DNA from: Halichondria panicea
Lineage: Eukaryota > Porifera > Demospongiae > Suberitida > Halichondriidae
Length of the DNA: 64,000 nucleotides
Assembly: GCF_963675165.1 (NCBI RefSeq)
Contig: NC_087377.1
Location: 10,092,632-10,156,631, forward strand
Reading direction: 5' to 3'
In this document: piece by piece, positions 11,973-23,279 of the stretch
How the letters are laid out: every line of letters begins with the position of its first letter
Position numbering within the stretch: position 1 is the stretch's first letter
Program-made: the position numbers and the translations under genes
The notes under the pieces: generated by a model
What the model saw: the letters and a program-made list of their open reading frames with translations, nothing else
Databases searched by the model: none
What the model was told of the DNA's origin: nothing

Positions 11973-12593
11973 TATATTATAGTACTGTACTAAATGTACA
12001 CCTCTTCAAGATGAGCTGTGACTGACAGCTGACCCATGCAGTGAGCACCTGCTTGTTGGCTATACATAGAAGTAGCACACTCTATATAGGTAATTATACT
12101 ACAACATATCTTAGTGCATATCATATAATATCTGGCTACTGTACGATATGGACAATGCAAATTTCTGAGTAATTTGCACTACCATCTTAGGTTATAATTA
12201 TGCGAAGATTGGCAGGGTAATTGTTGTAGTACTGATAGTTCATGTTGCATTGTGCATTGTATGTAAGTGAAAAGTTCAGCCTAAAGTTCAACGATTACTC
12301 AAAACATCAACCACTCCAAAGCCAGAAGACAACTCAAGCTGACAGTGCTATCACAATCATTAATAAGCTTGTGTAAACAGTAAACAGTAAATTATCAGTA
12401 TTTTTGCTGAGTCTACCATGCTAATTCTATGATTTATTCAGTAATGCATGTATAGTGTTGAAGTTAATTTAGCATAATAATCAATGTTGGGAAGATGTGC
12501 AAAAACAATTACATTTTAACCAGATCAGAATCAATAACACCTTTGCACAGCCTATAATTATGTTAATTGTACGAAAAATCCAATAGCATGAGA

Positions 12594-13496
12594 TCAATTA
12601 TTGACTACAACTATCATGTCACTCACTGACGTTACCACTCTCTTCGCTCCATTTGATGTAGAAACAGATTCCAATAACTCTCCGCACAACTTAGAAACTT
12701 GCGGAGCATAATCCTGTAGGTTTGTGAAGACAAGGTGATCCAAAATCAGAGCAGCTTCCTCACTGGTAAATCCCTCAGCAAATTGTTGTGTTAAGTCAAA
12801 CGTAGTGGTCTCATGTTCTACTTTGTATTTGATGCCTAGTTTCCCCAGTGTAGCCGTTACTGTCTCCGCTGTGTACAGCTCGTATGTGCGTTGGTGTGAA
12901 TAAAATCGTGTGATCAGCTCGTAAAGCGACTGTCGGCTGGAGCTAATAATGACCAGCTCCCCTGTGCCTGGCTTCAGTAGCTGCGTGGCACCTGTGAGCA
13001 TTGGATCAAGTGCTGAGGCATGATAGGTACAGTTGGCCATTAGAATAAAATCGAAAGGTTGCAGGCCATCATTTGTAAGTTCTTCGTAGTCTCGCTCCAA
13101 TAGTTCCACCTGGACATTGGACCCTAGATTTCCTAGCTCTAACGTTTCCTCGGCAACCTCACATGCTTGCTCATCAGCAGTGATACCAGTGTACTTAAAC
13201 ATTTTGTCAGGAAGGGCTTTCGACAATTTCTGAAGTATGACTGAATCCAGGGAGGCATCTTCACAACCAATGCTACAAATCTGATACTCTTCTTGTCCTT
13301 GTTTTTGAGCGAGCCCCTTAATTCTTTCGGCAATCCATTGGCTGATGACTTCTTCAAAGTTTCCGAGTTGCTTGAAGAGGGAGAGATGTCCTGGGTCGTG
13401 GAGATGCGACAGATCTGACGGAGGGCCGCACCATTTCACACCAGCTAGCTCCTTGTCCAAATCAGCTAGTATGTCTTTGGGAGATCGATTTGACAT
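12594..13496 (-). CDS. Histamine N-methyltransferase-like protein (copy D, intact)
   Basis: A single uninterrupted frame of 300 aa. I chose the ATG beginning MSNRSPKDIL; the frame extends upstream only through a non-ATG codon. The order of conserved blocks resembles metazoan HNMT, a class I SAM-dependent methyltransferase: YQICSIG (res 71-77) at strand beta1, FDFILMANCTYH (148-159), a LLKPGTGELVIISSS strand (173-187), LGKLGIKYK (217-225) and a C-terminal VVTSVSDMIVVV strand. The motif I glycine cluster, usually GxGxG, reads GCEDAS here, so cofactor binding may be altered. A cytosolic enzyme is expected because no signal or TM segment is seen. It is the only one of four copies with an open frame. 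The substrate is unknown, and histamine is only the family's name-giver. Confidence 0.8.
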   Translation of the reverse strand: MSNRSPKDILADLDKELAGVKWCGPPSDLSHLHDPGHLSLFKQLGNFEEVISQWIAERIKGLAQKQGQEEYQICSIGCEDASLDSVILQKLSKALPDKMFKYTGITADEQACEVAEETLELGNLGSNVQVELLERDYEELTNDGLQPFDFILMANCTYHASALDPMLTGATQLLKPGTGELVIISSSRQSLYELITRFYSHQRTYELYTAETVTATLGKLGIKYKVEHETTTFDLTQQFAEGFTSEEAALILDHLVFTNLQDYAPQVSKLCGELLESVSTSNGAKRVVTSVSDMIVVVNN

Positions 13497-13559
13497 CTTG
13501 AAACTGTACACAGGTATAGTTCAGTCAATCAATCATTAGCAGACTTATAGCAACTGAGT

Positions 13560-14310
13560 ATTTCTAAATGTACACGTCTTATACGCCACGCCACTTCAAA
13601 ATGAACAGTGACTGACAGCTGACCCATGCAGTGAGCACCTGTTTGTTGGCTATACATAGAAGTAGCACACTTTATAAGGTCATTACTACAACATACCTTA
13701 GTGCTGCATCATATGATATCTGGCTACAATATGGACAATGCAAATTGCCGAGTAATTTGTGCTACCATTTTAGGTTATAATTATGTGAAGATTGGCAGGG
13801 TAAACGTTGATGCTAATGTGAGGCTTGGCAAACTCACAGTGCAGTGGTATAATACTGTAATATAGCTAGATCTAATACGTACATGACAATCCAACTGTTA
13901 GATGTATATGTACTGATCAGAAATGTACAGTAGATCTATTCACATTAAGAAAACATGACCTAGTACCTACAAGCAGCATACCAGTGTTATACTGTATCTG
14001 ATGATAAGTGACTGTGTGCAGTTCTGCTTCACCTTGCATGCTTTCACAGTGCATTTTGAGCATATTCGATTAAGGATCATATCCTAAAAGTATTGTATGC
14101 ATTCTCTGATTTTTAAAATTAAGGATCATTTCCCGGCAAGAAAACTTAAGTCATGAAAAATAATATTTAGAAACAAACTCGAACAAAATAAATACACACC
14201 TGTACAAAATAAAAATAAATGGATTTTGTATCAATGCAGTTAATATGCTTAGAAAAATGACACGAGTAGTGACTTAATTGTGCTGAAATGAGTAAACAAA
14301 GTCCTGGCTA
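13560..14310. other. Flank between copy D and R2
   Basis: 13560-13800 is the 5' flank of copy D and is repeated at 12000-12220. 13880-14310 is the 3' flank of R2 and is repeated at 10130-10530. No gene is seen on either strand. Confidence 0.5.
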
Positions 14311-14317
14311 TAATGTT

Positions 14318-17300
14318 TTAAATGAGTAGACTTCTTCGCACGTATCTCTCCTCCGGAGTGTCACCTGTCTCACTCTCCTGACGATTCATCCTCTGTGAGA
14401 CTAGTTGCAGACTCAGACTGGGCCTAATGGGAGAGTGGGTGGAAAGAGACGTAGCGTCGTTTCGGGGTAGTGAATGACAGCTGCTTTGCTCTTTGGTCAC
14501 TCTTGCAGTTGCTGGGTTCATGATGGTGTAAGCGTCCTCTCCTGATGGGACTCGGGATAGAGGAAGTGTGAGCATGGCGTCAAAGTCTTTGGCAGGGAAG
14601 CCGGCACCATTTTGGTCGAGGGGTTCCTTTATTTCCTCAAACTCTTCCTCTGAGTGGGGGAATCAAAACACAAGTGGGATGACTTATAGCTGTGAAACTG
14701 AATGACCAACAAAACACTGTTTGCCTTAATTATTTGATCATGCATGCACCTGTAAGTAAACAAACAGACAAATTAATACACGCTAGCTAAATGACATGTT
14801 CTTTGATATAGCTGATTCAAAATTTCCGTGGTCAATGCATGTGAGTGATTCATAGCTTAAGAGAAGGTTAATACCTGGGCCTGCATGCATATGAAATTAT
14901 ACCTTGCATACGTATTACGTTGTAGTGCATGGCCCCTCCATTCATCTTTCCTTCAATAGTGACATACTCCGAGGAAGGAGTGCCAGGTCCCGTGGGCTGT
15001 TCTCTGATCAAAGTGTTGAAGTTTTTCTCTCCAGGAATCTCTTCGTAGATAGGCCCTCCCGTCTCGTACAGTGGGTTGTTTACCTCAGGCATTCGTGGTC
15101 TTCTTTGAGTCTCAACTAAGAAATTTTAGGGTTTTTATTGAACAATTAAAGACGGGATATAAACTCTAAATTGTATAGGTGCTGAATTAATCACTGTCTC
15201 TGATCCCCCTCTATAATTATAGTGTTTTGGCCTAGCTGCCATGCAGTATAAGAGAAACCTTTTATGTAATAGCTGCTCCTAGAGAGTATAGAATCAGTAA
15301 TTATTAGGATTCTTGTGCACTATGATTAGTCATCATTAGGGTATTTTTTAAAGGCATTGAATAACTTTCAATAAGGTTTCTCACACCTTTCACACAAATA
15401 TAGGATTGTGATTGTTGTAAGCATGCATGCATTCAGCCTTATATGAGAAAGTATACAACTGAACATGCAGATGGGATGGGCCATTCAAAGCTGGTTAAAC
15501 AGCAGCTATGAAGTATGGATTTGCAGTTTGCATAGTACGTGTTTATAGTTACCTTTTCGTTTTCTCTGTCGAAGACTCACAATAATTAGCACAATACTAA
15601 TACCCACAATCAATGCTACGATGATTGATGAGCCCAGTGCAATCGCAATGACAATTACAGTACTCAGACCTGTGGTGGGATTAATTCATGCATGAAACAA
15701 GTATCGCTATGCAAGTGGATGGCAGCTAAATTATCTGTTTGCATAACATTTGACTTATAGTGTATATATACCATGATTACGGTACCCCCCAGTAAGCTGT
15801 TTATCTTGAGCTATTCTAAACAAAGTGTAAACTGAAAATAAATAAGTCGATCTAAATTAGATATCGGCCACAAACAGTCGGTGTTGGGGAACAACGATAA
15901 AGCTTTATCAATACTGCTATACACATGCAGGTGCAAAGTGGCCTTAAGAGCAGACACATGCACAACACATGCACAACACCTTCTTTTAACAACGGATATG
16001 GGCTTGGTAGTTACTTATACACACTGTTAAGTTTCTTACGAATGCCAACACTTCATGGTTTAGCTCTCCACAACATAATAACTAGGAAATTCATCAGTTT
16101 GTAATTTATAAACTGTCACAATTACAGTTGACACACAACTTACCAGTTGGCGTACTAATACCTGCAGAGAAGGAAGAACAACAAGCAATATACTATATAT
16201 ATAGTACACAGTATACAGCTATACACATAGATCATAGCATAACAAACACTTTTTCACTTACCACCTGTCGATGCTGGAGACACTGCATGTTGCAAAAACA
16301 GCCATATGTAAGTTAACATTAATCATTACAATGTGCAATCAAACCTGGAGAAGTAGTTTGTTGATTTGGTCCAAATGCAGTACCTGAAAATAGATAAGCG
16401 TACACTCAATGAACATTTAACATGCCAATGACATGCACTTACTGAAATCAGATTCTGTTCTGATAGATTCTCCAAAAGTCTCTGCAGTGACAACAGTCCT
16501 ATACAACTGATTTAAAACCAAACCAGTGCTGAAAGATCGAGTAATCCGTGAATTATCTGTGCCTCTATAAGTTAGTGGACCTAAAAACATCACTTCAGTG
16601 TCCTCAACGAATAACTGTATCTTGTATGTTCCTTTCTGGTACCAGCAAATGGGCGGGTACTGCAGTTAGGTTGAAATAGTGATTGAAGCTGTAAACGGCA
16701 ATGAATCTAACTATAGCTAGCATAGCTTCATGAACCTTGTATAGTTAAACAAACCTCAAATGAAATGGAAACTCGTGGAACCAGATCTCGTGTGAATATA
16801 ACCTCGGTAGTGACATTGGAAGCAAATTCACTTGGACCTACAGAAACGTTTACAAGTATAATAATTATAGAGAATTATCCACAAAAGTTTACAGGGACTT
16901 ACCCACTGGAAAACCACTGACAGCGTTCCCAGGTCTTTCATTTTCATCATCGCTACTACGAGCTAGAACTGTAAAACTGATGTTATGGCAACCAACATTT
17001 GCTACATCCGCAGAGTTGTACAAGTAAACCATTGGATACGATGTAAAATCTGCTGACACATTAAAGACCTCCTCTTGAAGATAAAAGTGGTCTGATTCGT
17101 TTCGGATAACAAGGATGTAACTTATTGCCACATTGTGTTGGATTGAAGATGTTCTGTTCCAGTGTACGCTTATTGCAGTTGAGTTGACAATGGTTAACAG
17201 TGGTATATCTGTATAACAGTGTAAAAGAAAGAACTTCAAGAATGTGGAACCGATCAAAAAAATGCTTGATGATTAATGGGCTTAACAGTCGTAACAATGC

Positions 17301-19345
17301 ATGTACTACTCAATTACACAAAAAACGTGCGATATAATTATAATATACCTTGCGGTGCGACACTGTAGCTTGTGTCTGTAAGGATAAAGAATTAAAAAAA
17401 TTGGCTACCACAAGTAAATTTGATTTAAATGAGCTTACTAAATCGACTTGAAGCATTTTTGGTCCCCGTCAGTGTATCGATAATAACAATTGCATCATAC
17501 ACTTTCTCCAAATCAACTCCATCATTATACGCTTCCGATATGGTTGTTATGCCACCGCCATGGTAACTTCCAATTCTAGTGGAAAGACTTAGGGCTTGAG
17601 TTGAGGCATCCAGGATTCTCAGTTCATAACTGGCGTCTTGAAACCAGCACACTGTTGGAGGCTGTGTACAAAACAATAAAGTTGCTACATTTTTTACTGT
17701 AAACTGTAAACAAAAACACATAATTATAATGATACACAATGAATGGTTACTGACTCCATTGCATGCATGGCATTATTTGTATACGAATGATGAAGGTTAC
17801 AGTGCATGTGCGTGGATATATGTGATTTACGTTAAATGTGATGTTAATGATGGGGGCCAAGTCTGCTGTGAAGGTAACTACGACGACAGGAGGGAGCAGA
17901 AAGTCACCAAGAACTGCAAAAGAAACACAACTTTTGAATAAACCCTAGCAGATAAGAATTGCATGACTGTACAAGAGAGCACAATAAAGATAGCTTTGCA
18001 TGCAGTAGTGAAATACTCTTATATCAATTCACTCAAAATGAAAGTGCCAGAGATAACATTGTACATGTGGTTTGGAGTATTTGAAACACCAAAACACGGT
18101 ATCAGCATCCTGCACAACAATGGTACAACCACGGAGAATTTCTATGCTTGTCCTATAGCTGGACCACTGTCGATTATGCACTATACAGCTATTAATATCT
18201 ATATAACACCTTATAGTCGGAAGATTATGCATGCCTAATACATAAACAGACTGAGAACCATGCATGCAGTACAGTAACTATAATAATTTAGCCTTCTAGT
18301 TTTCCCGGCTTAAATTGTGCAGTGCATGCAGTATTGGTGGCTTGTGCGTATGAGGGAGGTACATTGTTGGATATACTCGTTAATACAATGACACCAGCAT
18401 AAAAATTGACTCACGTATTGGAAATCCACCAATGGCAACACCTGCAGCACTAGGTCCTATACTGTTCGTGGCAATGATCTCAAACGTTATATTGTGGCAA
18501 TCTCTGTGAACACTGTCCGTGGTTAACACATACTCCAGGGCACTCAGTGAGGCATTGTAGAGGGGTGCTGAGTGGTCAGCAGTGCTTCGAATGATTAGAG
18601 TGTAGTTGAGAATAGGAAAACCAGTGTGAGCAAACGGCTCAAACCAGGATACCCTTAAAGCTGTTGTGTTGACCGTAACTAGCTCAGTGACAGGGGCATT
18701 GAGAACATCTGTAGGGGATATTATTGAGACATTTACTGCATGTCCTCTATGATTATGAGGTAGTATACACGTGTATATATGCATGGATACCGGTTAGCAG
18801 AACAACAGTGCTGGCTGAACTGATAATCACTATGATACATGCATGCATGCAGTACTTACCGACAATATAGAGAAATACAGGTGGTTCAGATCTATCAGTG
18901 GCCTGATCAGAGCCTGTAGCAAGACACTCGATCTTCGTCCGATTACGTCCTTGAGTTCTCACACCGATTCGTCTCGTCACCTCAACATTAGGAAAGTCAT
19001 GTATATCGTCGTACAGTATTATCCAGCTGGGAATATTGTTAAAGAGTGTTTCGCCATTGATGTACCAGAATACGGCAGAGGCTCGAGCACGACAGGTGAA
19101 CTGGGCTTCATACTGGGTCACAGGGACAGTCTGTGTCACTGGGCCATCCAGTACTTCTGCAAAACAAACGTGTATTGCAGAATAAAATTATAGACCCTTG
19201 GAAGATCTACACATAATCTATTTTTTATGCACTGTAGCTAAATCAATCTCGATTTGTTGGATGAAATACCTGGAACAACTTGAGTAGACAGTTCCACTCT
19301 TGATAAGCAGATGACAAAAAACAGCTTTAGTGCTAGTATCTCCAT
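14318..19345 (-). CDS. R2: Ig/FN3 type I receptor with ITAM-like cytoplasmic tail
   Basis: Fifteen exons, all GT-AG and phase-consistent, total 2343 bp (780 aa): 19270-19345, 18860-19156, 18415-18708, 17831-17913, 17439-17661, 17349-17375, 16903-17208, 16755-16837, 16443-16659, 16345-16383, 16265-16282, 16144-16161, 15553-15669, 14903-15115, 14318-14649. Domains: signal peptide (1-25, MEILALKLFFVICLS), Ig (26-124; FTCRA, FWYING, IECLA), FN3 (125-222), two-exon FN3-like module (223-324), FN3 (334-435), a second two-exon module (436-535), a Ser/Thr/Pro stalk from three mini-exons (536-560), TM (about 563-592) and a 180-aa tail. The tail has NPLYE, IYEEI (Src-SH2 type), YVTI-x10-YNVI (ITAM spacing, Y650/Y664) and YTIM. 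It is a plasma-membrane receptor expected to signal through tyrosine phosphorylation. Ligand unknown. A partial copy lies at 59988-62010. Confidence 0.85.
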
Positions 19346-19499
19346 TTCACAATGTAGCTTATCTAGATTGAACTAAAACACTGGCTATAATTATAATACA
19401 GAAAGTAGCCTCACACGCATGCGTCAACATAAAAGGGTGGGGCTGATGCAGAGGAGGTTTGAACCACTTGACCTTAGCTAATTAAGGTCACTAATTGGC

Positions 19500-19995
19500 A
19501 AACTCTGGGATTGGAAACGGCGGAAGTACCCTCGAAGTACCATCCGTGTATCTCCGCGGTTTTAATCGAGGTTTACTTTTTGACGCGAAGGCTAAACATG
19601 AATAATTCATGAGAATTGTTTTGCTCTCTGTAAGAAGTCCACGAGCAGTTCTGCTGCTAAACATCTAATACTTGAGGCCATTTGGGACACAGGATACTAT
19701 TTAGTTACAAAGCCTTAGCTATATCAAAGGTACTATAGGAACACAAGCATGAAAAGGCGCTCTGTGTACCTCTAGCTACTTCATGACAATCGAGATTATA
19801 TTTTCTTTGGTTTCCAATTGATACCTACTATCAGGGGGCATGTGATTCAGTAATGGGGGTAGCTCTGATATGTATGCAATAAGTTTCCCGGGCTTTTGCG
19901 GGAGTTATGAGGAGATACACAGATGGTCCCAGAGCCACTACTGAACGTAGACTAAAACATCACATGAATCACTTCCGTTTCCAATCCCTCCTTTA
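19500..19995. mobile_element. Inverted-repeat element spanning the duplication edge
   Basis: The end GGGATTGGAAACGGCGGAAG near 19511 recurs inverted near 19985 (CTTCCGTTTCCAATCCC). A second shared block resembles ACCATCCGTGTATCTCC. The same end motif marks elements at about 5280, 5910, 43930, 57818 and 59157. The left edge of the large segmental duplication (19904) falls inside this element. Confidence 0.5.
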
Positions 19996-20445
19996 CTCTA
20001 TATATGGTCGCATCTAATTGGAAGTTTCTCTTTGTTCAGAACGGAAGTTATTTAACCACAACCACACCCCTAGAATTCTTCACATAATAATTATAAGCCT
20101 CAGGGCACAACATTCATGAAGGAGTAGTGGATGATGCTGAAAGCCTCCTAGAGCTGTACTTTCAGCTCTACTTTACTAAGTAGACTACTATGAGTACATT
20201 GGTGCCAGGACTCCAGTGAGCAAGCTATAGAAACAGGTGCAGGTGGACGACGAAAACAGATCACCCATTGTTACCAAAATAACATTAAAATTGTTATTAC
20301 AAATATTGAACATGATTAATTTGTAGGTAACCATTCAGGGCAATTAAATAATGTTCGATAGTATCCCATTATTGTTTCGAGCATTCGAAAGCAGCATTGC
20401 AGTGCCATGTCAACTTTTGGTCAGCACGGTACTTTACTTCAACAT

Positions 20446-20580
20446 CTAGTTGAACACGTCTCCAAGATACACGCGTACACACAAAGTGGGCTGTCCACTT
20501 TTCATGTATATGAGTTGATACTTCCCATCATTTGCTGTTTCCATTGAACCCAGCAACCATTCACTCGGATCTAGAAAACA
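20446..20580 (-). CDS. Possible terminal exon, unrecognised (copy 1)
   Basis: A strong polypyrimidine acceptor (TTTTGTTGCCTTTCAG) leads into 44 codons ending in a stop. They begin CFLDPSEWLLGSM and end LCVRVYLGDVFN. The same exon is present in the duplicate at 44386-44520 with very few changes. The owner gene is unclear: its phase does not match the nearby sushi exon donor, so an exon may have been lost. Family unknown. Confidence 0.3.
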   Translation of the reverse strand, partial: CFLDPSEWLLGSMETANDGKYQLIYMKSGQPTLCVRVYLGDVFN

Positions 20581-20613
20581 CTGAAAGGCAACAAAAATTG
20601 CAGCTCTAACGTA

Positions 20614-21283
20614 CAGTACACTCTCGCTATTCCGGCTCCCTGAAGTACGGTCACCTGATATACCCGCCATTTGGCTTGGCACGGAATGCTAGCTATATGT
20701 TTACTGCACAAAACTCACCCTAAGTACGGCCACTCGCTATTCCGGTTACTGGCCGTGCTGGCTGTCCCAAACTAGTTGGGCGGAGCCCGACCGTCCCTGA
20801 CGGGAGGTCGGGTTTCAAGCCTATGTCAGGATTTGTCTTGCTGAACTATGTAACACGTTGATAAGCAGCTATGAATAATCATTTATTCTGAAGTGGGTGT
20901 TAACCAATTTTACCTTGCTTGAGGTTGCGCAACCGGACGTGACACAGACCACAGTAGAAATGCTGCAATCTGATTGGGCTGCAACTATAGTTGCAGCAAA
21001 AGACAAATCCTGGCTTGAAACCCTACCTCCTGGTCAGGGACGGTCGGGCTCCGCCCAACTAGTCCCAAACAAGGTAATTTTATACGTGTATTTACTTTAG
21101 CAAATAAAATTGAATGATTCATTATCCTACATTATCCTCGAGACAAGAACCGCAAAGCAGTAATTAGATTCGAGGTAAGGTCGTTTTTAAGCCGCGGCTA
21201 TTTCCTGAGCTATAGCCACCTCGCTATTCCGGCGCCAAGCTGCATGGTCCCAAGGGTGACCGGATTAACGAGAGTCTTAACAG
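20614..21283. mobile_element. Pogo-like MITE with a nested TIR element (copy 1)
   Basis: The outer element starts CAGTACACTCTCGCTATTCC after TA and ends near the inverted GATTAACGAGAGTC; it is related to 8252-8662. A second element at about 20771-21063 is inserted in it, with roughly 50-bp inverted ends starting ACTAGTTGGGCGGAGCCCGA. The 8252 copy lacks this insertion. The same nested structure occurs at 44554-45222 (inner 44712-45004). Confidence 0.7.
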
Positions 21284-21500
21284 AGAAGTGGAGACAACAA
21301 AATGTAGTAACATACGATACTCTCGGAGACAAGATAAGGCACTAAGACAATCATTTGCATGGTGAAGTTCTACATTCAAATGACACGCTCTCTCTTGGTA
21401 CCAAGAGTGTATGAAGAGGAGTATGACTGTAGCTTTCAGTTGTAGTGTAAACCAGGTTCCGGTATGTTTTGGTGCAGTATTTTGCGTGTTATTTACTCAC

Positions 21501-22655
21501 GTCTGCACTCGGGCTCCGTTTCGTCCCATTGTGCAACGACGTCGTCTAGATCCGGACGGCATGTCCTCATTTCATTCCCTCCATGCAGCTCAAATCCCTC
21601 AACACAGGTATATACATAGCCTCGATCCCAGGCTGAGTTTTCGCTTTTATAACGGTTAGGCGAACAACTAGGCCTGGTACTAGTTGTCTGTGCATGCGTC
21701 AAATTTTCATTGTATTTTGTAGTCGGCAAAAATATAGGTAATTTGAAAATTCACACACACAGAGTGTATACAAAACATGCACATAGGAAGCTGCTTCACA
21801 AGGGGAGTTGTCGGTTGTGCTGCAGCATGATTTATAGTGACCCGGACCCAGGGCAACTTCAAAATGCCTTAAATAACGTTTCAAGAAGGTTTAGCAGGCT
21901 GCTGGACCTCTCTGATTCTAGGCCCCTACTCATGCAGGTAAACCTTGTTTGAGAAACGTAGATTCTTGAAAATCCGTAAGCGCCAATAAAGTACCACCCA
22001 CGGCCGTTCATTGCCTTTATATAGGGAACCTAGTTTTCAACCATTAAAATAATGTTGTGCATATAATATAGGCGATGCATGGTATAATAATTATATTATA
22101 TATAGCTATAATTATGGCAGTGGTCTTCATTTTCCATAAAGTGTCTGTCCATGAATATAGCATTACTGTGACAGCCATGGTAATAATTATAACGGGTATA
22201 CTGCCAATATACGGCTGTGGTCAGACAGCTAGTTTTATGTATAAGAAGTCTTTGTGGCGCAACCATGGTACATGCAATAACCTATTGTTGCCAGGTTCCA
22301 GAACAGCAATAAAATTATATTTTATACTGCAGCAAATAAAGTCGACTTACGCACCTGCACAAAAGGTTCGACACCACTCCACACTCCATTTCGACTAGCA
22401 AGTCCTCATGTCAAACGCGGCCTGAGTGTCACCTGCGTAGACAATTTCACCATTGGCAGGGTCGGAAAGGTCAGGACACACGTTATAGAACCCATTTTCA
22501 CTGTTCTCAGTGGCCTGATTCTTATCTTTACTCGGTAGCGACATTATTACATACTTCTGTGAGCAGTGAGGCTGTGTGATGTTATGAATTTCGTCATGAC
22601 GAATAGTTAGGAAGCCCCCCATACATGTGTTGCAGTTGCATGTCTTAGGGATGTT
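21501..22655 (-). pseudogene. Sushi (CCP) exon split by a transposon (copy 1)
   Basis: The first part (about 22399-22655, reading from higher coordinates) codes a Cys-rich stretch (CNCNTC) and then the start of a sushi module: CPDLSDPANGEIVYAGDTQ. The second part (21501-21617) codes the rest: YVYTCVEGFELHGG, RTCRPDL and WDETEPEC, followed by a GTGAGT donor. About 780 bp lie between them, beginning at 21618 with a known transposon end (AGCCTCGATCCCAGGC). Sushi modules are extracellular binding domains of complement-type proteins. The interruption falls between two halves of one module, so the gene is broken. The same break is present in the duplicate. Confidence 0.6.
21618..21975. mobile_element. 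Terminal fragment of the AGCCTCGATCCC transposon
   Basis: Matches the right end of the element at 41221-42696 in inverted orientation, including the TTATAACGGTTAGGCGAACAA repeat and the adjacent 250 bp. It lies between the two halves of the sushi module. An identical fragment is at 45559-45910. Confidence 0.65.
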
Positions 22656-22668
22656 GCTGAGCTGTCAG

Positions 22669-23270
22669 TTATATCTTATACATAATTATAGGGCGTCTCT
22701 GAAATCTCCTTTGTGTAACAGGAAGCTGTGTGTGCATGCCTATGGGTAGAACTGATAGCCATGATGAGGCTCCTTTTTCGCTTGCCAAATCTGTGTGATG
22801 TTTCAGATCACTGGGTATAACATCATTAGCTTGTTGAGCATGTTCCACACGGTTCAGGGCTCTCACATCTCTTTTAGCGGCTGCTGTTTTCTCCAGGTCC
22901 TGCATTCTGATCCATGTCTTGACGACAGACTATAGGGGATTACTCAGATGCCTTGTAGAATTGTGAGGACAGGGTTGCATGCAGGGTTAACAACGCCCAA
23001 TCTTCCATGTCTCACAGGGAGAGCAAGTAGATCTCTTTCTAACGTTGAACAAGGTGGGAGACCTGATAGAGCGGGGATGAGAAGATGTGTTATTCCTGTC
23101 TCCAGAGGAAGGAGGAGATTTGGGATTGTTTGAAGTAGGAAAGTCCATCTACCTGTGAGACCATTATTATGTGAAAGCTGCATATGCAGCGTAGGGTTGA
23201 TACTGCAACACAGACGAGGCGTTAATTCGACTTTCTGTGTACATTCCTTAACTTTTCCAGTAACATAAAA
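22669..23270 (-). mobile_element. Retroelement remnant, post-RT region (copy 1)
   Basis: Two broken frames resemble the region downstream of reverse transcriptase in invertebrate retroelement polyproteins: GRWTFLLQTIPN with LALPVRHGRLGVVNPA, then KRDVRALNRVEHAQQ with GASSWLSVLPI. The expected order (LPxRxGGLGxxNP, then a KRE/KRD helix, then ASSWLxxLP) is kept, but a stop and a frame change separate the pieces. I see no RT catalytic motif. The copy in the second duplicate is at 46605-47206. Confidence 0.45.
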
Positions 23271-23279
23271 AAAACAGCT

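Noticed and set aside
13345-13539. Plus-strand ORFs opposite the methyltransferase
   Set aside because: Antisense shadows of the real frame on the minus strand.
22075-22398. Hydrophobic plus-strand ORF starting MHGIIIILYIAIIM, and its copy at 46011-46334
   Set aside because: It arises from AT-rich sequence in the insertion that splits the sushi exon. Conservation between the copies reflects the recent duplication.
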